From NCBI RefSeq assembly GCF_030464885.1, contig NZ_JALPRJ010000012.1:93939-157938 (forward strand): DNA of 64,000 bases. The letters are read 5' to 3'. The notes under the pieces are model-generated. The model saw only the letters and a list, made by a program, of their open reading frames with translations, was not told where the DNA came from and did no database searches. Each line of letters starts with the position of its first letter. Within the stretch, counting starts at the first letter, position 1. The position numbers were made by a program, and so were the translations under genes. The DNA is from Caballeronia sp. SEWSISQ10-4 2 (GTDB lineage: Bacteria; Pseudomonadota; Gammaproteobacteria; Burkholderiales; Burkholderiaceae). Below, piece after piece: positions 9,069-17,183 of the stretch.

Positions 9069-9940
9069 ACGTCCGTTACACATTCGGCGGCGATGAGTTC
9101 ATCTTCGTCGAGATCAGCGAGGACATGTCGCTCGATGCGTTCTTCAAGGGCACGGCCATCACACGCGAGCTGCAGCGTCGCAACGTGGCGGGCGTGACGG
9201 AAATTTGTCCGGCGAACGCGTCGTATCAGGTTCGATACGATCCGGACGTGATCGCGCCCGAGACGCTGCTGGCCCTGCTTAAAGAGATCGATGCAGAAGT
9301 GGCGGATGCCCCTCTGGAATTGGAGACGCGCATCGTAGAAGTACCTGTGCTCTACAACGATCCGTGGACCCATGAGACGCTCATGCGTTTTCGGGAGCGC
9401 CACCAGGACCCGTCATCGACCGATCTGAAGTACGCCGCGCGCATCAACGGCCTAAGCACCGTCGACGCGTTCATCGCCGCACATTCCGGTGCGCCATGGT
9501 TTGTTTCGATGGTCGGTTTCGTCGCGGGCCTGCCCTTCATGTTCCAGATGGTCGAGAGATCGCGGCAACTCGAAGTGCCGAAGTATCTGCGGCCTCGTAC
9601 CGATACCCCCAAACTCACCGTCGGCCACGGCGGCTGTTTCGGTTGCATCTACTCGGTGCGCGGCGCGGGTGGGTACCAGATGTTCGGCGTGACACCCGCC
9701 CCGATCTTCGACCCTCAGCAACGCCTTTCTTACTTGCGTGATTTCATGGTGTTCTTCAAGCCTGGCGATATCGTCAAGTTCAAGCCGATCGACCGGCAAA
9801 CCTATGATCGCGCCGTTGCCGAGGTCGAAGCGGGCACGTTCGAACTGCGCGTGAAACCCGTGAAATTCGTATTGAGCGAATTCAAGCATGACCCCGATGC
9901 CTATAACCGCACACTCGCCGAGGTCCTCGATGCCGACTGA
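9065..9940 (+). CDS. pxpB: AHS1/KipI-like subunit, 5-oxoprolinase subunit B family (PxpB), long form
   Basis: 291 residues, longer than typical PxpB (about 220). Conserved AHS1 features are GFVAGLPFMFQMV and the GAGGYQMFG turn. The middle segment (VPVLYNDPWTHETLMRFRER, then YAARINGLSTVDAF) and the C-terminal tail (FFKPGDIVKFKPIDRQTYD) recall the carboxyltransferase half of urea carboxylase, which belongs to the same AHS1/AHS2 superfamily. It starts inside the accC stop and ends 11 nt inside pxpC, so it is tightly coupled to both. It probably forms a heteromer with the PxpC-like protein. Confidence 0.87.
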   Translation: MNVRYTFGGDEFIFVEISEDMSLDAFFKGTAITRELQRRNVAGVTEICPANASYQVRYDPDVIAPETLLALLKEIDAEVADAPLELETRIVEVPVLYNDPWTHETLMRFRERHQDPSSTDLKYAARINGLSTVDAFIAAHSGAPWFVSMVGFVAGLPFMFQMVERSRQLEVPKYLRPRTDTPKLTVGHGGCFGCIYSVRGAGGYQMFGVTPAPIFDPQQRLSYLRDFMVFFKPGDIVKFKPIDRQTYDRAVAEVEAGTFELRVKPVKFVLSEFKHDPDAYNRTLAEVLDAD

Positions 9941-10925
9941 CAAAACCTGCGTGATTGAAGTGGTGAAGCCGGGGTTGGCGACCTCGGTTCAGGATACCGG
10001 GCGGCAAGGTTACTACTACGTCGGCATTCCGCCGTCGGGTGCGCTCGACCAGTTTTCGTTGCGAGCGGCGAACCTGCTGGTTGGAAATAGCGAAGATGCG
10101 GCGGCGCTCGAATGCACGTTGCTTGGACCGCAACTGGTCTTTCATTCAGACACACTGATTGCCGTCACAGGCGCCGAGATGACGCCAAAGATCGATGGCG
10201 TCGCACAGGCCTGCAACGTCTCGCTGCGTATCAAGGCCGGCAGCACACTGACCTTCGATCACGTGAAGGCGGGCGCACGGGCGTGCCTCGCGGTGGCGGG
10301 CGGTATCGATGTGCCGGTGGTCCTTGGCAGCCGCTCGACCTACACCCTGGGTGCGATCGGCGGACTCGAAGGGCGACGCTTGCAAAAGGGCGATCGATTG
10401 ACAAGCTTTGCACCCGGTCACCAAGCGAAAGAAGGCCGTGAGCTCCCCGCCGATCTCCGAATGCCTCTCGCCAGGGAAATCGAACTGCGTGTGCTGCCCG
10501 GGCTCTATCACCATCGCCTGACCGATGAATCGGCCCACACCTTCTTCGATGACACCTGGGTGGTCGCGCCGGAAGCGGACCGCATTGGCTACCGGTACAA
10601 GCAGGGACGTGCGCTGCAATTCCGCGAACGTGTGCAGCCTTTTGGCGCGGGCGCCGACTCTTCGAACATCGTCGATGCGTGTTATCCGATCGGCTCCATC
10701 CAGGTGCCCGGCGGTCTCGAACCGATCATCCTGCATCGCGATGCCGTCTCGGGTGGCGGCTACGCCACCATCGGCACCGTGATCAGCGCGGACATGGATC
10801 TCATCGGCCAGATGCAGCCGAATCATCGCGCGCGTTTTGTCGCGGTATCGATGGACCAGACGCTCACTGCGCGTCGCGCCGCAAGCGCAAGACTTCTTCG
10901 TTTGCGCGACGTGCTGGGTCGTTAG
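9930..10925 (+). CDS. pxpC: AHS2/KipA-like subunit, 5-oxoprolinase subunit C family (PxpC)
   Basis: 331 residues from ATG 9930, 11 nt inside pxpB. The motif QDTGRQGYYYVGIPPSG near the N terminus and DQFSLRAANLLVGN are hallmarks of the AHS2 domain shared by PxpC, KipA and urea carboxylase; RAYLAVAGG appears as RACLAVAGGID. SSNIVDACYPIGSIQVPGG in the C-terminal half is also conserved. It pairs with PxpB. In classical PxpABC the complex hydrolyses 5-oxoproline; with the two biotin subunits here it could serve as a carboxyltransferase. Two hairpins follow at 10959-11002. Confidence 0.9.
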   Translation: MPTDKTCVIEVVKPGLATSVQDTGRQGYYYVGIPPSGALDQFSLRAANLLVGNSEDAAALECTLLGPQLVFHSDTLIAVTGAEMTPKIDGVAQACNVSLRIKAGSTLTFDHVKAGARACLAVAGGIDVPVVLGSRSTYTLGAIGGLEGRRLQKGDRLTSFAPGHQAKEGRELPADLRMPLAREIELRVLPGLYHHRLTDESAHTFFDDTWVVAPEADRIGYRYKQGRALQFRERVQPFGAGADSSNIVDACYPIGSIQVPGGLEPIILHRDAVSGGGYATIGTVISADMDLIGQMQPNHRARFVAVSMDQTLTARRAASARLLRLRDVLGR

Positions 10926-10958
10926 CAACGTACTCTTTTGAATCGAAGCAAACCCGCA

Positions 10959-11002
10959 GCGTCGTGCTAGTCACGACGCCGCGCGGGAGACGTTCGCCCG
11001 CG
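10959..11002. promoter_or_regulatory. Tandem hairpins between pxpC and the NCS1 permease gene
   Basis: First hairpin: GCGTCGTG (10959-10966), loop CTAGT, CACGACGC (10972-10979). Second: CGCGGG (10982-10987) and CCCGCG (10997-11002), with a short inner GA/TC pairing. A T-rich run (11019-11025) comes 16 nt later. This 164-bp gap could hold a weak terminator or an mRNA-processing element that lowers permease expression relative to the enzyme genes. Confidence 0.5.
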
Positions 11003-11089
11003 GTTATTCCAGTCGTGCTTTTTTCTATTTGCGGGCGTTAGCGGGTCGCGCCTGCTTCTTTCACTCTACTGCCTGAAGGAGCAAGGATC

Positions 11090-12442
11090 ATGGCTAACTT
11101 GTCGAAGGACCCTGCGGGACACGAACGGGATTTATCGACACACTCCGTTCCCGACAGCGCCCGAATGCCCGCATTTTCGCTGACTATGGCGTGGTGGGCC
11201 GTCTGCAGCGCGGTGTTTTATATCGTGGTCGGGGCAGCGCTCGCGCTACAGTACGGCACGCGCAATGCGCTGATCGGCATGGCGCTTTCAGTCATCTCGT
11301 ATGGCATTGTCAATTCAATCATCAGCCGCTATGCGATCCGCACCGGGTTGTCGGTAGCGCTATTCTCGCGCGTGCTGTTTGGAGGTGCAGGAGCCGCGCT
11401 CGCTACGCTGATCTTCTTCGCCACGGCGATCTACTACGCTGTCTTCGAAGGCTCCGTGATCGCAGTCGCGGCGCACAACCTCTTCCCGGCGCTGGACTAT
11501 AAGTGGGCGGCGCTGATCGTAGTCTGCTACAGCGTGCCGCTGGTGTTCGGCAGCGTCCAGCACTGGCTCGACAAGTTCAACGGTGTGCTGCTGCCCTTCT
11601 ATCTGCTAGGCCTGCTGGCAGCAGTGCTTCTGACGACCCACGAGTATGGCTACAACGCAGCGTGGCTCGACTTCGGCCCCAAGGGCACGATACCCGCGAA
11701 CGGCTGGTGGAATTGCTTCGTGTATTACATGGGCGTGTGGGTCCTGATGATGTTCACCTTCGACTATGCGCGCTTCGGCCGCCAGAAGGATGCACCCTAT
11801 CACGGCCGCTTCAATTTCGGCATGCCGTTCTATCTCGTCACATTCCTGCTGAACGGCGCAGTCGGTATTTATCTGGTCAGCACGATTCCCGGATTGGGGC
11901 CGCTCTCGGAAGTATCGGTGGTGCTCGCGCTGCTGAAGCTGATGGGGATATGGGGCCTTCTGTTCGTGTGGGTTACGCAGTCGCGCATCAACACGGCGAA
12001 CTACTATCTTGCCGCGATCAACATGCAAGCGTTCTTTCGAAAGGTCGCAGGTCTGCACGCGCCGAAGTTCGTCTGGGCACTCGTGGTCGGCGTAGTGGTG
12101 TATGCGCTGATGATGGCCGACGTGTTTTCAAAGATCCTGCAAGCACTCGCCTATCAGGGAATCTTTGTGGTAGCGTGGGTTGGCGTTGCGCTTGCCCATA
12201 TTCTGTCGACCAAGGTCGACACCTTGCTCGGTGCAGAGATCGAGTGTCGCGACTCACACGTACCCGCGTTCAATCCGGGCGGCCTGACTGCATGGTTCGC
12301 CGGCGCGTTCGCGGGGTTGCTGCTGATGAACCTTCCGGGTGTGTTGCAATCGTTCTCCGCACCGGCCACGTTCGTCGTATCGTGGGTGACTTACCGGGCA
12401 ATGCTTGTTGCCGCTAAACGAACGTGGTTCGTACGCGGCTAA
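11090..12442 (+). CDS. NCS1-family permease (purine/cytosine/allantoin/hydantoin type)
   Basis: 450 residues with about 12 membrane segments. AFSLTMAWWAVCSAVFYIVVG, NALIGMALSVISYGIVN and LSVALFSRVLFGGAGAAL fit the nucleobase:cation symporter-1 family. AAGGAG at 11076-11081 precedes ATG 11090 by 8 nt. The gene is co-directional with and 164 nt after pxpC. NCS1 members carry cyclic ureides, nucleobases and hydantoins, which suggests that the enzymes upstream act on a ring amide brought in by this symporter. The substrate assignment is inference; membership in the family is firm. Confidence 0.85.
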   Translation: MANLSKDPAGHERDLSTHSVPDSARMPAFSLTMAWWAVCSAVFYIVVGAALALQYGTRNALIGMALSVISYGIVNSIISRYAIRTGLSVALFSRVLFGGAGAALATLIFFATAIYYAVFEGSVIAVAAHNLFPALDYKWAALIVVCYSVPLVFGSVQHWLDKFNGVLLPFYLLGLLAAVLLTTHEYGYNAAWLDFGPKGTIPANGWWNCFVYYMGVWVLMMFTFDYARFGRQKDAPYHGRFNFGMPFYLVTFLLNGAVGIYLVSTIPGLGPLSEVSVVLALLKLMGIWGLLFVWVTQSRINTANYYLAAINMQAFFRKVAGLHAPKFVWALVVGVVVYALMMADVFSKILQALAYQGIFVVAWVGVALAHILSTKVDTLLGAEIECRDSHVPAFNPGGLTAWFAGAFAGLLLMNLPGVLQSFSAPATFVVSWVTYRAMLVAAKRTWFVRG

Positions 12443-12573
12443 GCCATTTCCACCTACGACGTCTACCAAAGCAACGGCCTCGTCATGGCGGTCGACAAGG
12501 TTCTGTTGCGGGTCAACGTACGGTCCGCGCAGGAACGACGTCGTGGGGTTGGCCGACCATTTGCGTCGAAACC

Positions 12574-13482
12574 TCATCGAGCCGTTGCGCTCAGCGCGGT
12601 ATGCGTGTGTTCGCGCAATTCATCTGGCATAAAAGCCCGCTCAAGACCGCCCTCGCTCAGCCATGCGCGTGTCTTCCCGGCTGCCCGCTCGATCAGGCGG
12701 TCGCATTGCGTGTAGTCGTAAGGCGATACATCGAGGGGACACAATGGCGGCACGACAAAGATCTCGGCACGGGACGAGTAAAATTCCAGATCGCGCACAA
12801 GTTGCCGTGCGATGACAAGCGTTAGCGCATGCATGGCCTGCGCAATCGGGTTGCCAGGCGGCTTGCGCAGCGCACAAGCAAAACCGGCTGGTAGCACAAT
12901 GACGCGCGTTGCACCGAGCGCGATGGCCACGGAGATCGGCGTATTGTTGGCCACACCGCCATCGACCAGATCCCGGTCGCCAATGCGCACCGGCGGGAAC
13001 ACGCCGGGAATCGCAGCGCTCGCGAGGACGGCATCCACCACCGGACCGGATGAGAGGATGACTTCGTTGCCCCTCAACATGTCAGTGGCGACTATGTGGA
13101 GCGGAATGACCGATTGCTCCACCTGTGCATACGACAAATTATTCTCCAGCAGCATGCGCAGGGCCGTTGCCTCGACGAGATGGGAACGGCCACGCAACAT
13201 CATCTGGAACAGCCCAAGCATGGTGAGCGGCATGATGTCCCGCCGCCTGATGCGACACCACAGCAATTCGAGCATGGCGACGCCGTCGCTATCAGGCCGG
13301 CCAGCAAAATACGCCGCATTGATGGCTCCGGCGGATGCGCCGATCACGCAACCTGGGCGAACGCCTTGATCGAGCAACTCCCGCAGCATGCCCACCTCGA
13401 TCGCGCCGAGGCTGCCGCCGCCCGCGAATACGAATGCGGTTAATCCTGGGGGAACGGATAGAGTGGGATGATGAAAGGACAT
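12574..13482 (-). CDS. Patatin-like phospholipase/acyl hydrolase
   Basis: 302 residues from ATG 13482, preceded by a strong GAGGAGG site; an upstream in-frame Met at 13533 is rejected. The patatin catalytic set is complete: oxyanion loop FAGGGSLGAIEVGML, nucleophile elbow IGASAGAINA (GxSxG) and Asp of the dyad in LVDGGVANNTP. No signal peptide is visible, so it is likely cytoplasmic or membrane-associated, acting on phospholipids or acyl-CoA/polyester substrates. It is convergent with the permease (131-nt gap) and looks monocistronic. Confidence 0.9.
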   Translation of the reverse strand: MSFHHPTLSVPPGLTAFVFAGGGSLGAIEVGMLRELLDQGVRPGCVIGASAGAINAAYFAGRPDSDGVAMLELLWCRIRRRDIMPLTMLGLFQMMLRGRSHLVEATALRMLLENNLSYAQVEQSVIPLHIVATDMLRGNEVILSSGPVVDAVLASAAIPGVFPPVRIGDRDLVDGGVANNTPISVAIALGATRVIVLPAGFACALRKPPGNPIAQAMHALTLVIARQLVRDLEFYSSRAEIFVVPPLCPLDVSPYDYTQCDRLIERAAGKTRAWLSEGGLERAFMPDELREHTHTALSATAR

Positions 13483-13688
13483 GTCTGCCTCCTCTCGTGC
13501 GGGGCAATACCGGATGCAGTTTCCGCGGTTCACCGGGCAAATTCACGCGAAATGACGAGCGGCTCTATCAGGACTACGCCGCCCGGGGCTCGCCTTGGTT
13601 ATCTGGAATCCGGTTACCGAAGCTGCCGCTTGCCGGAACGTCGACATCACGCCCAAGGCAGCCTCGGTAAGTCATTGCCGGACAGGAC

Positions 13689-13982
13689 TTAGTGGCCCTT
13701 GAACAGATCCAGCAGTTGATTCTGCATTTGCATCATTTCGTGCTCGTGCTTCATCTCCATCTGAGATATCGCCTCCTGGTGTTCCATCTCCATCTGCATC
13801 ATTTTCTGCTGGATGGTGATGGCCTGGGTACGTTGTTCGGGCGTCAGCTTGTCCATCATCATTTGGTAGTTCGGCGGCATAAGATACGTGCCGTTGTGCC
13901 CGATGCCCTGTGCCTGCGCGAGGCCCGCGACCAAAGAAAGCGGAAGCATTGCGCAGAGGATGACTTTTCGAATCGATTTCAT
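13689..13982 (-). CDS. Small exported Met/His-rich protein with LTxxQ motif (Spy/CpxP-like)
   Basis: 97 residues. A signal peptide ends near GLAQAQ-GIG (residues 1-24). The mature part contains the Spy/CpxP-type motif LTPEQ and a long helix rich in Met, Glu, Gln and His (KMMQMEMEHQEAISQMEMKH), with about 13 Met and 5 His in some 73 residues. GGAG precedes the ATG by 6 nt and an AT-rich stretch upstream (about 14000-14035) is a plausible promoter. It is probably a periplasmic helical protein that binds metal (Cu/Ag) or acts as a chaperone. It is much shorter than Spy and has one LTxxQ rather than two. Confidence 0.7.
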   Translation of the reverse strand: MKSIRKVILCAMLPLSLVAGLAQAQGIGHNGTYLMPPNYQMMMDKLTPEQRTQAITIQQKMMQMEMEHQEAISQMEMKHEHEMMQMQNQLLDLFKGH

Positions 13983-14174
13983 TGGATCTCCAGTTTCAGG
14001 TTTGTTTATAAAATATAAGGATTACTATATAATTGGCCTATCTGCTTCCGGTTAGAGTCGACTTCATTCACATTGCAGGCCGTTCCTCACGCCGGGATTC
14101 TCCGCTCCCGCCCTACCGTGACGGACTGGTTGAAGCTTGACGCTCGGCTCGTCTTTCTATTTCCTACCCGTCGT

Positions 14175-14429
14175 TCAATGCCTCGTGAAATTCGGTGTAC
14201 CGCCGGGTCCGTACGGATCGGGATTTCCGAAACGCGGAATAGTGCCGTCCATGCGAGCGCGGGCCAGTTCCGCGCGCACCTGCTCGCGTGTTTTTGGTCC
14301 TTGATTCGCGGCGGCCTGCATTGAGTTTGCGTCCATCCCCTGCACAGGCTGCACAGTTTGCGCGCTAGCCAGCGTCGATACGCTGAGGGCCGCCGCGGCC
14401 ATGATCATTGTCAACTTGTTCATTTTCAT
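14175..14429 (-). CDS. DUF4148 domain small exported protein
   Basis: 84 residues. Signal peptide MKMNKLTMIMAAAALSVSTL cleaved near ASA-QTV. The DUF4148 signature KTREQVRAELARARMDG follows at residues about 46-62, then a Gly/Pro-rich tail. GGAGAG lies 7 nt upstream of ATG 14429. DUF4148 proteins are abundant, short periplasmic proteins of unknown role in Burkholderiales, so the gene also supports the taxonomic guess. It is co-directional with, but 192 nt from, the Met/His-rich gene, so probably has its own promoter. Confidence 0.8.
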   Translation of the reverse strand: MKMNKLTMIMAAAALSVSTLASAQTVQPVQGMDANSMQAAANQGPKTREQVRAELARARMDGTIPRFGNPDPYGPGGTPNFTRH

Positions 14430-15066
14430 CGTTACTCTCCGAAAGGGTCATTTAGAGACCTGCCGACGCGCCTGCCAATCAGGCATTCCTAAAATTCCAC
14501 GTCTCCTGGCGCCGGACACTTGAGCGCAAGCTATTGGCCGCGCTTCATAAAGTATTTCGCCCGTTGATCGGCATTGGTTACACGACATCGAAAAGATGGT
14601 CTGTGATCAATTAGGTGGCTTCGTGTTCTCGCTCGTGTTATGCGCGCTTGCGCTAGTTCGCGTAAGCACAGCAATGGGCACAGAGTTGGCGGATGTCAGG
14701 CGCTGCTCAATCCGGCGCGGTGCCATGACCTTTGAAGGAACGGTCAGCAGGCTGTAAGCAGACGGTCAGGAATTGCTCGTTCGCTAACGCTAGCGGATGC
14801 TTTGGTCTGGTCGGGGGTGAGGAAATACGCGTGTTGGCGGGCGGCCAGACAACGAACGCGGAGGCACATAACAAGAATTTACAGTGTCGCGGTTTTCGCA
14901 GTGATATTGTCACTGATGATGACGAGTAGAGTCTCGTCATCGGCGCAAGTCATACACCTCGTTGCTAGGGGAAATAGTGTCGCCGGCGGAAGATGCTTCT
15001 GAAGATTCCAACCGCGACGTCCTTTGATATTCGTGAAACAGTAAGCGTTCACGTTCAATATATACG
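14430..15066. other. 637-bp region without a recognisable gene
   Basis: Two short overlapping open frames (14707-14940 minus and 14732-14929 plus) have no ribosome sites or family resemblance, and I do not accept them. The stretch includes the promoter of the DUF4148 gene near 14430-14480 and a 9-bp perfect hairpin at 14918-14941. The rest shows nothing I can name. A small RNA or decayed gene is possible. Confidence 0.4.
14918..14941. repeat. 9-bp perfect inverted repeat upstream of small orphan gene
   Basis: GATGACGAG (14918-14926), loop TAGAGT, CTCGTCATC (14933-14941). There is no T-run on either side, so it is not a standard terminator. It lies 135 nt before the ATG at 15076 and could be a protein-binding dyad or an mRNA leader structure. 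Confidence 0.5.
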
Positions 15067-15075
15067 GTGATTACC

Positions 15076-15285
15076 ATGGGAATTTTGGATACGGTAGGTG
15101 AGATCGTGGGCGCAGTCGCCGCAGTCGAGGCAACCGACAAGGTCGATCCGGATGCGTCACTTCTGACGAAAGGGATTGCTGCAGTCGCCGGTTTTAAAGG
15201 CGCCGGCGCTTTGGAATCGCTAGTAGAAAAGAAAGAGGACGAAGGCGGTACGGAAGCGGCTGATAACGCAGCGCCGCAAGCCTGA
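15076..15285 (+). CDS. Small hypothetical protein
   Basis: 69 residues from ATG 15076 (GTG 15067 would add three). I do not recognise a family. The sequence is Ala/Gly/Val-rich with an amphipathic N-terminal stretch (MGILDTVGEIVGAVAAVEA), a central AAVAGFKGAGALESLVEKK and an acidic Ala-rich tail; no signal peptide or clear membrane segment. No strong Shine-Dalgarno is visible. Codon use resembles that of neighbours, and GC content rises exactly over the frame, which supports it being coding. The function is unknown; it is flanked by the gene-poor region and the chemoreceptor gene. Confidence 0.5.
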   Translation: MGILDTVGEIVGAVAAVEATDKVDPDASLLTKGIAAVAGFKGAGALESLVEKKEDEGGTEAADNAAPQA

Positions 15286-15337
15286 ATCCGGTCGCTCAGG
15301 CCAGCCGCTGCGCAAAGGGCTGGCTTGAGCGCAATCG

Positions 15338-16936
15338 CTAAAGCCGAAACACCTCGACAGCGTCGCTGAGCGTTCTCGCCTGGCTTCTCAGGGACTGCGC
15401 CGCAGCAGCGGCTTCTTCAACAAGTGCCGCATTTTGCTGCGTGCTCTGGTCCATGGCCGCAACAGCCAGATTGACCTGCTCTATCCCCTTGCTTTGTTCC
15501 CCCGCTGCAGCCGAAATCTCCGTCACGATCTGGCAAACGCGTTCGACCGCGCTCACCACGCCGCCGATGGTCATCCCCGCGCTTTCCACCAGCGTCGAGC
15601 CCGCATCGATGTTCGCGCTCGAGTCTTGAATCAGCACCTTGATTTCATGAGCCGCCGATGCACTGCGCTGCGCCAGGCTGCGCACCTCACCTGCCACGAC
15701 TGCAAAACCCCGGCCCTGTTCGCCAGCACGCGCCGCTTCGACTGCAGCGTTGAGCGCGAGGATGTTCGTCTGGAACGCAATACCGTCGATCACGCTCGTG
15801 ATCTCCGAAATCTTCTTCGAATGCGCGGCGATGCCTTGCATCGTGGTCACCACGTTGCTGACGACTACGCCTCCCTTCGCGGCCATTTCCGATGCTTGCG
15901 TTGCCATCTCGCTCGCTTGCCGGGCGCTCTCGAAGCTGGCTTTTGCCGTCGCTGTGATTTGCTCCATGCTGCTCGCCGTGGTTTCCAGCGACGCCGCCTG
16001 TTGCTCCGTTCGAACGGAGAGGTCGTTATTGCCGCTGGCGATTTCCGTCGCGCCGACGTTGATCGATTCGGTACTGGCGCGCACGATCGTCACCGTCTCG
16101 ACCAGCGATTGCTGCATTTGCTCGAGCGCGCGCAATAACGCGCCCATTTCGTTGTCACGGCCGGTATCGATGGGATTCGTCAGGTCGCCCGCAGCGATCC
16201 GCTGAAACTGGTGAATGGCCTGCTTGACCGGCTTGACGATTGCGTTAAGCAGCGCATGACGCGCGAACGTACCGACTACCAACGACGCAACCACCGCCGC
16301 GGCCAGCAGCCCCAGCATCGTGTGGAAGCGGTCTTGAGCGCTTGTGTAACGCGCCTTCTGACGCTCGGTCAGGACGCCTTCCAGCGCAGCTACCTGGGCA
16401 CCGAAATTGTTTGCCAGTGCTTCTGTTTCAGCGCCCTGGAGTGACTTGTAGGCCGAGAAATCGCTTTTACCAAGCGCTTCGAACGATGCCTCCAGTCCGT
16501 CGTGCAGATACTTTTGACGCGCGGCGACCAAGCGCGTGCGAAGCGCAGTTTCGGCATCGTCCGCCGACGCAGTCGCCAGGTATGCCCGCACTTCCTCGTC
16601 CGAATCGCGATGGTCGCGATGTGCGCCTTCAAGCAACGCCGGCTGAACATCGCCTAATCCGTACAGCGCCGCAAAGCTGCCAAGCGCGAGGCGTGCGTGC
16701 ATCACATGCTCATAGCTGCTTTTGATTTGAAGAAGCGAATGCGTGTCTTCCGTATACATCTTTTCGATCGCGGAATTGCTGGCCTGGAGCGCAATGGCTG
16801 CCAATGCGCTGACCGCAATCAGAAGTGCCGCGAAAACCGTCAGCACTAGCGTAATGCTGGCGCGCAAGCTGACTTTCCTGAAGCGGTCGAGATATCCCGC
16901 AGAATGGGATTCGGCTGGCATTTTTAGTATTTTCAT
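15338..16936 (-). CDS. Methyl-accepting chemotaxis protein
   Basis: 532 residues from ATG 16936, with AGGAG 8 nt upstream (Met at 16960 rejected). Layout: cytoplasmic N terminus, first membrane segment at about residues 24-46, a helical periplasmic four-helix-bundle ligand domain of about 150 residues, second membrane segment near 205-225, HAMP ([20 protein letters not shown]), and the MA signalling domain with the hairpin tip [30 protein letters not shown] sequence (seen as [20 protein letters not shown]). It ends in EVFRL without a CheR-tethering pentapeptide. The ligand is unknown. No che genes are nearby, so it is a stand-alone receptor. Confidence 0.93.
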   Translation of the reverse strand: MKILKMPAESHSAGYLDRFRKVSLRASITLVLTVFAALLIAVSALAAIALQASNSAIEKMYTEDTHSLLQIKSSYEHVMHARLALGSFAALYGLGDVQPALLEGAHRDHRDSDEEVRAYLATASADDAETALRTRLVAARQKYLHDGLEASFEALGKSDFSAYKSLQGAETEALANNFGAQVAALEGVLTERQKARYTSAQDRFHTMLGLLAAAVVASLVVGTFARHALLNAIVKPVKQAIHQFQRIAAGDLTNPIDTGRDNEMGALLRALEQMQQSLVETVTIVRASTESINVGATEIASGNNDLSVRTEQQAASLETTASSMEQITATAKASFESARQASEMATQASEMAAKGGVVVSNVVTTMQGIAAHSKKISEITSVIDGIAFQTNILALNAAVEAARAGEQGRGFAVVAGEVRSLAQRSASAAHEIKVLIQDSSANIDAGSTLVESAGMTIGGVVSAVERVCQIVTEISAAAGEQSKGIEQVNLAVAAMDQSTQQNAALVEEAAAAAQSLRSQARTLSDAVEVFRL

Positions 16937-17113
16937 CGGGTCGTCTCCTATGGATCGCATACCTTGTATCGAAGGTATATCGGCGGGTGGGAGACGACAC
17001 TGGAGGGCTCTGCGATGAATAAATCGAACCTGCCCAATTAGCGGGATTTTAGCGTCGTTATAAGCCTTTTATTAGGTTAACGAATCGACGGACCTCGGCC
17101 TTCCCCACGCTGC

Positions 17114-17149
17114 CACCTTGCACTTCCGTTTGCCGGGATGTGCAAGGTG
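17114..17149. terminator. Long hairpin downstream of the acid phosphatase gene
   Basis: Perfect 10-bp arms CACCTTGCAC (17114-17123) and GTGCAAGGTG (17140-17149); the 16-nt loop has an inner CCG/CGG pairing. It lies 34 nt past the phosphatase stop. No U-tract follows on either strand, so it may be an mRNA-stabilising 3' structure or a Rho-associated end rather than an intrinsic terminator. Confidence 0.45.
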
Positions 17150-17183
17150 TTCGCTTATGCGCCAGTTAGCGAGACGCCGCGGA

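Noticed and set aside
12443..12573. Possible gene fragment between the permease and patatin genes (AISTYDVYQSNGLVMAVDKV in one frame)
   Set aside because: Short, with no family I recognise and no start signal; treated as intergenic.
14707..14940. Two overlapping short frames (14707-14940 minus; 14732-14929 plus)
   Set aside because: No ribosome site, no family resemblance, and composition unlike coding DNA of the neighbours.
15338..16936. Chemotaxis cluster around the receptor
   Set aside because: No che or fli genes are in the window; the receptor stands alone.
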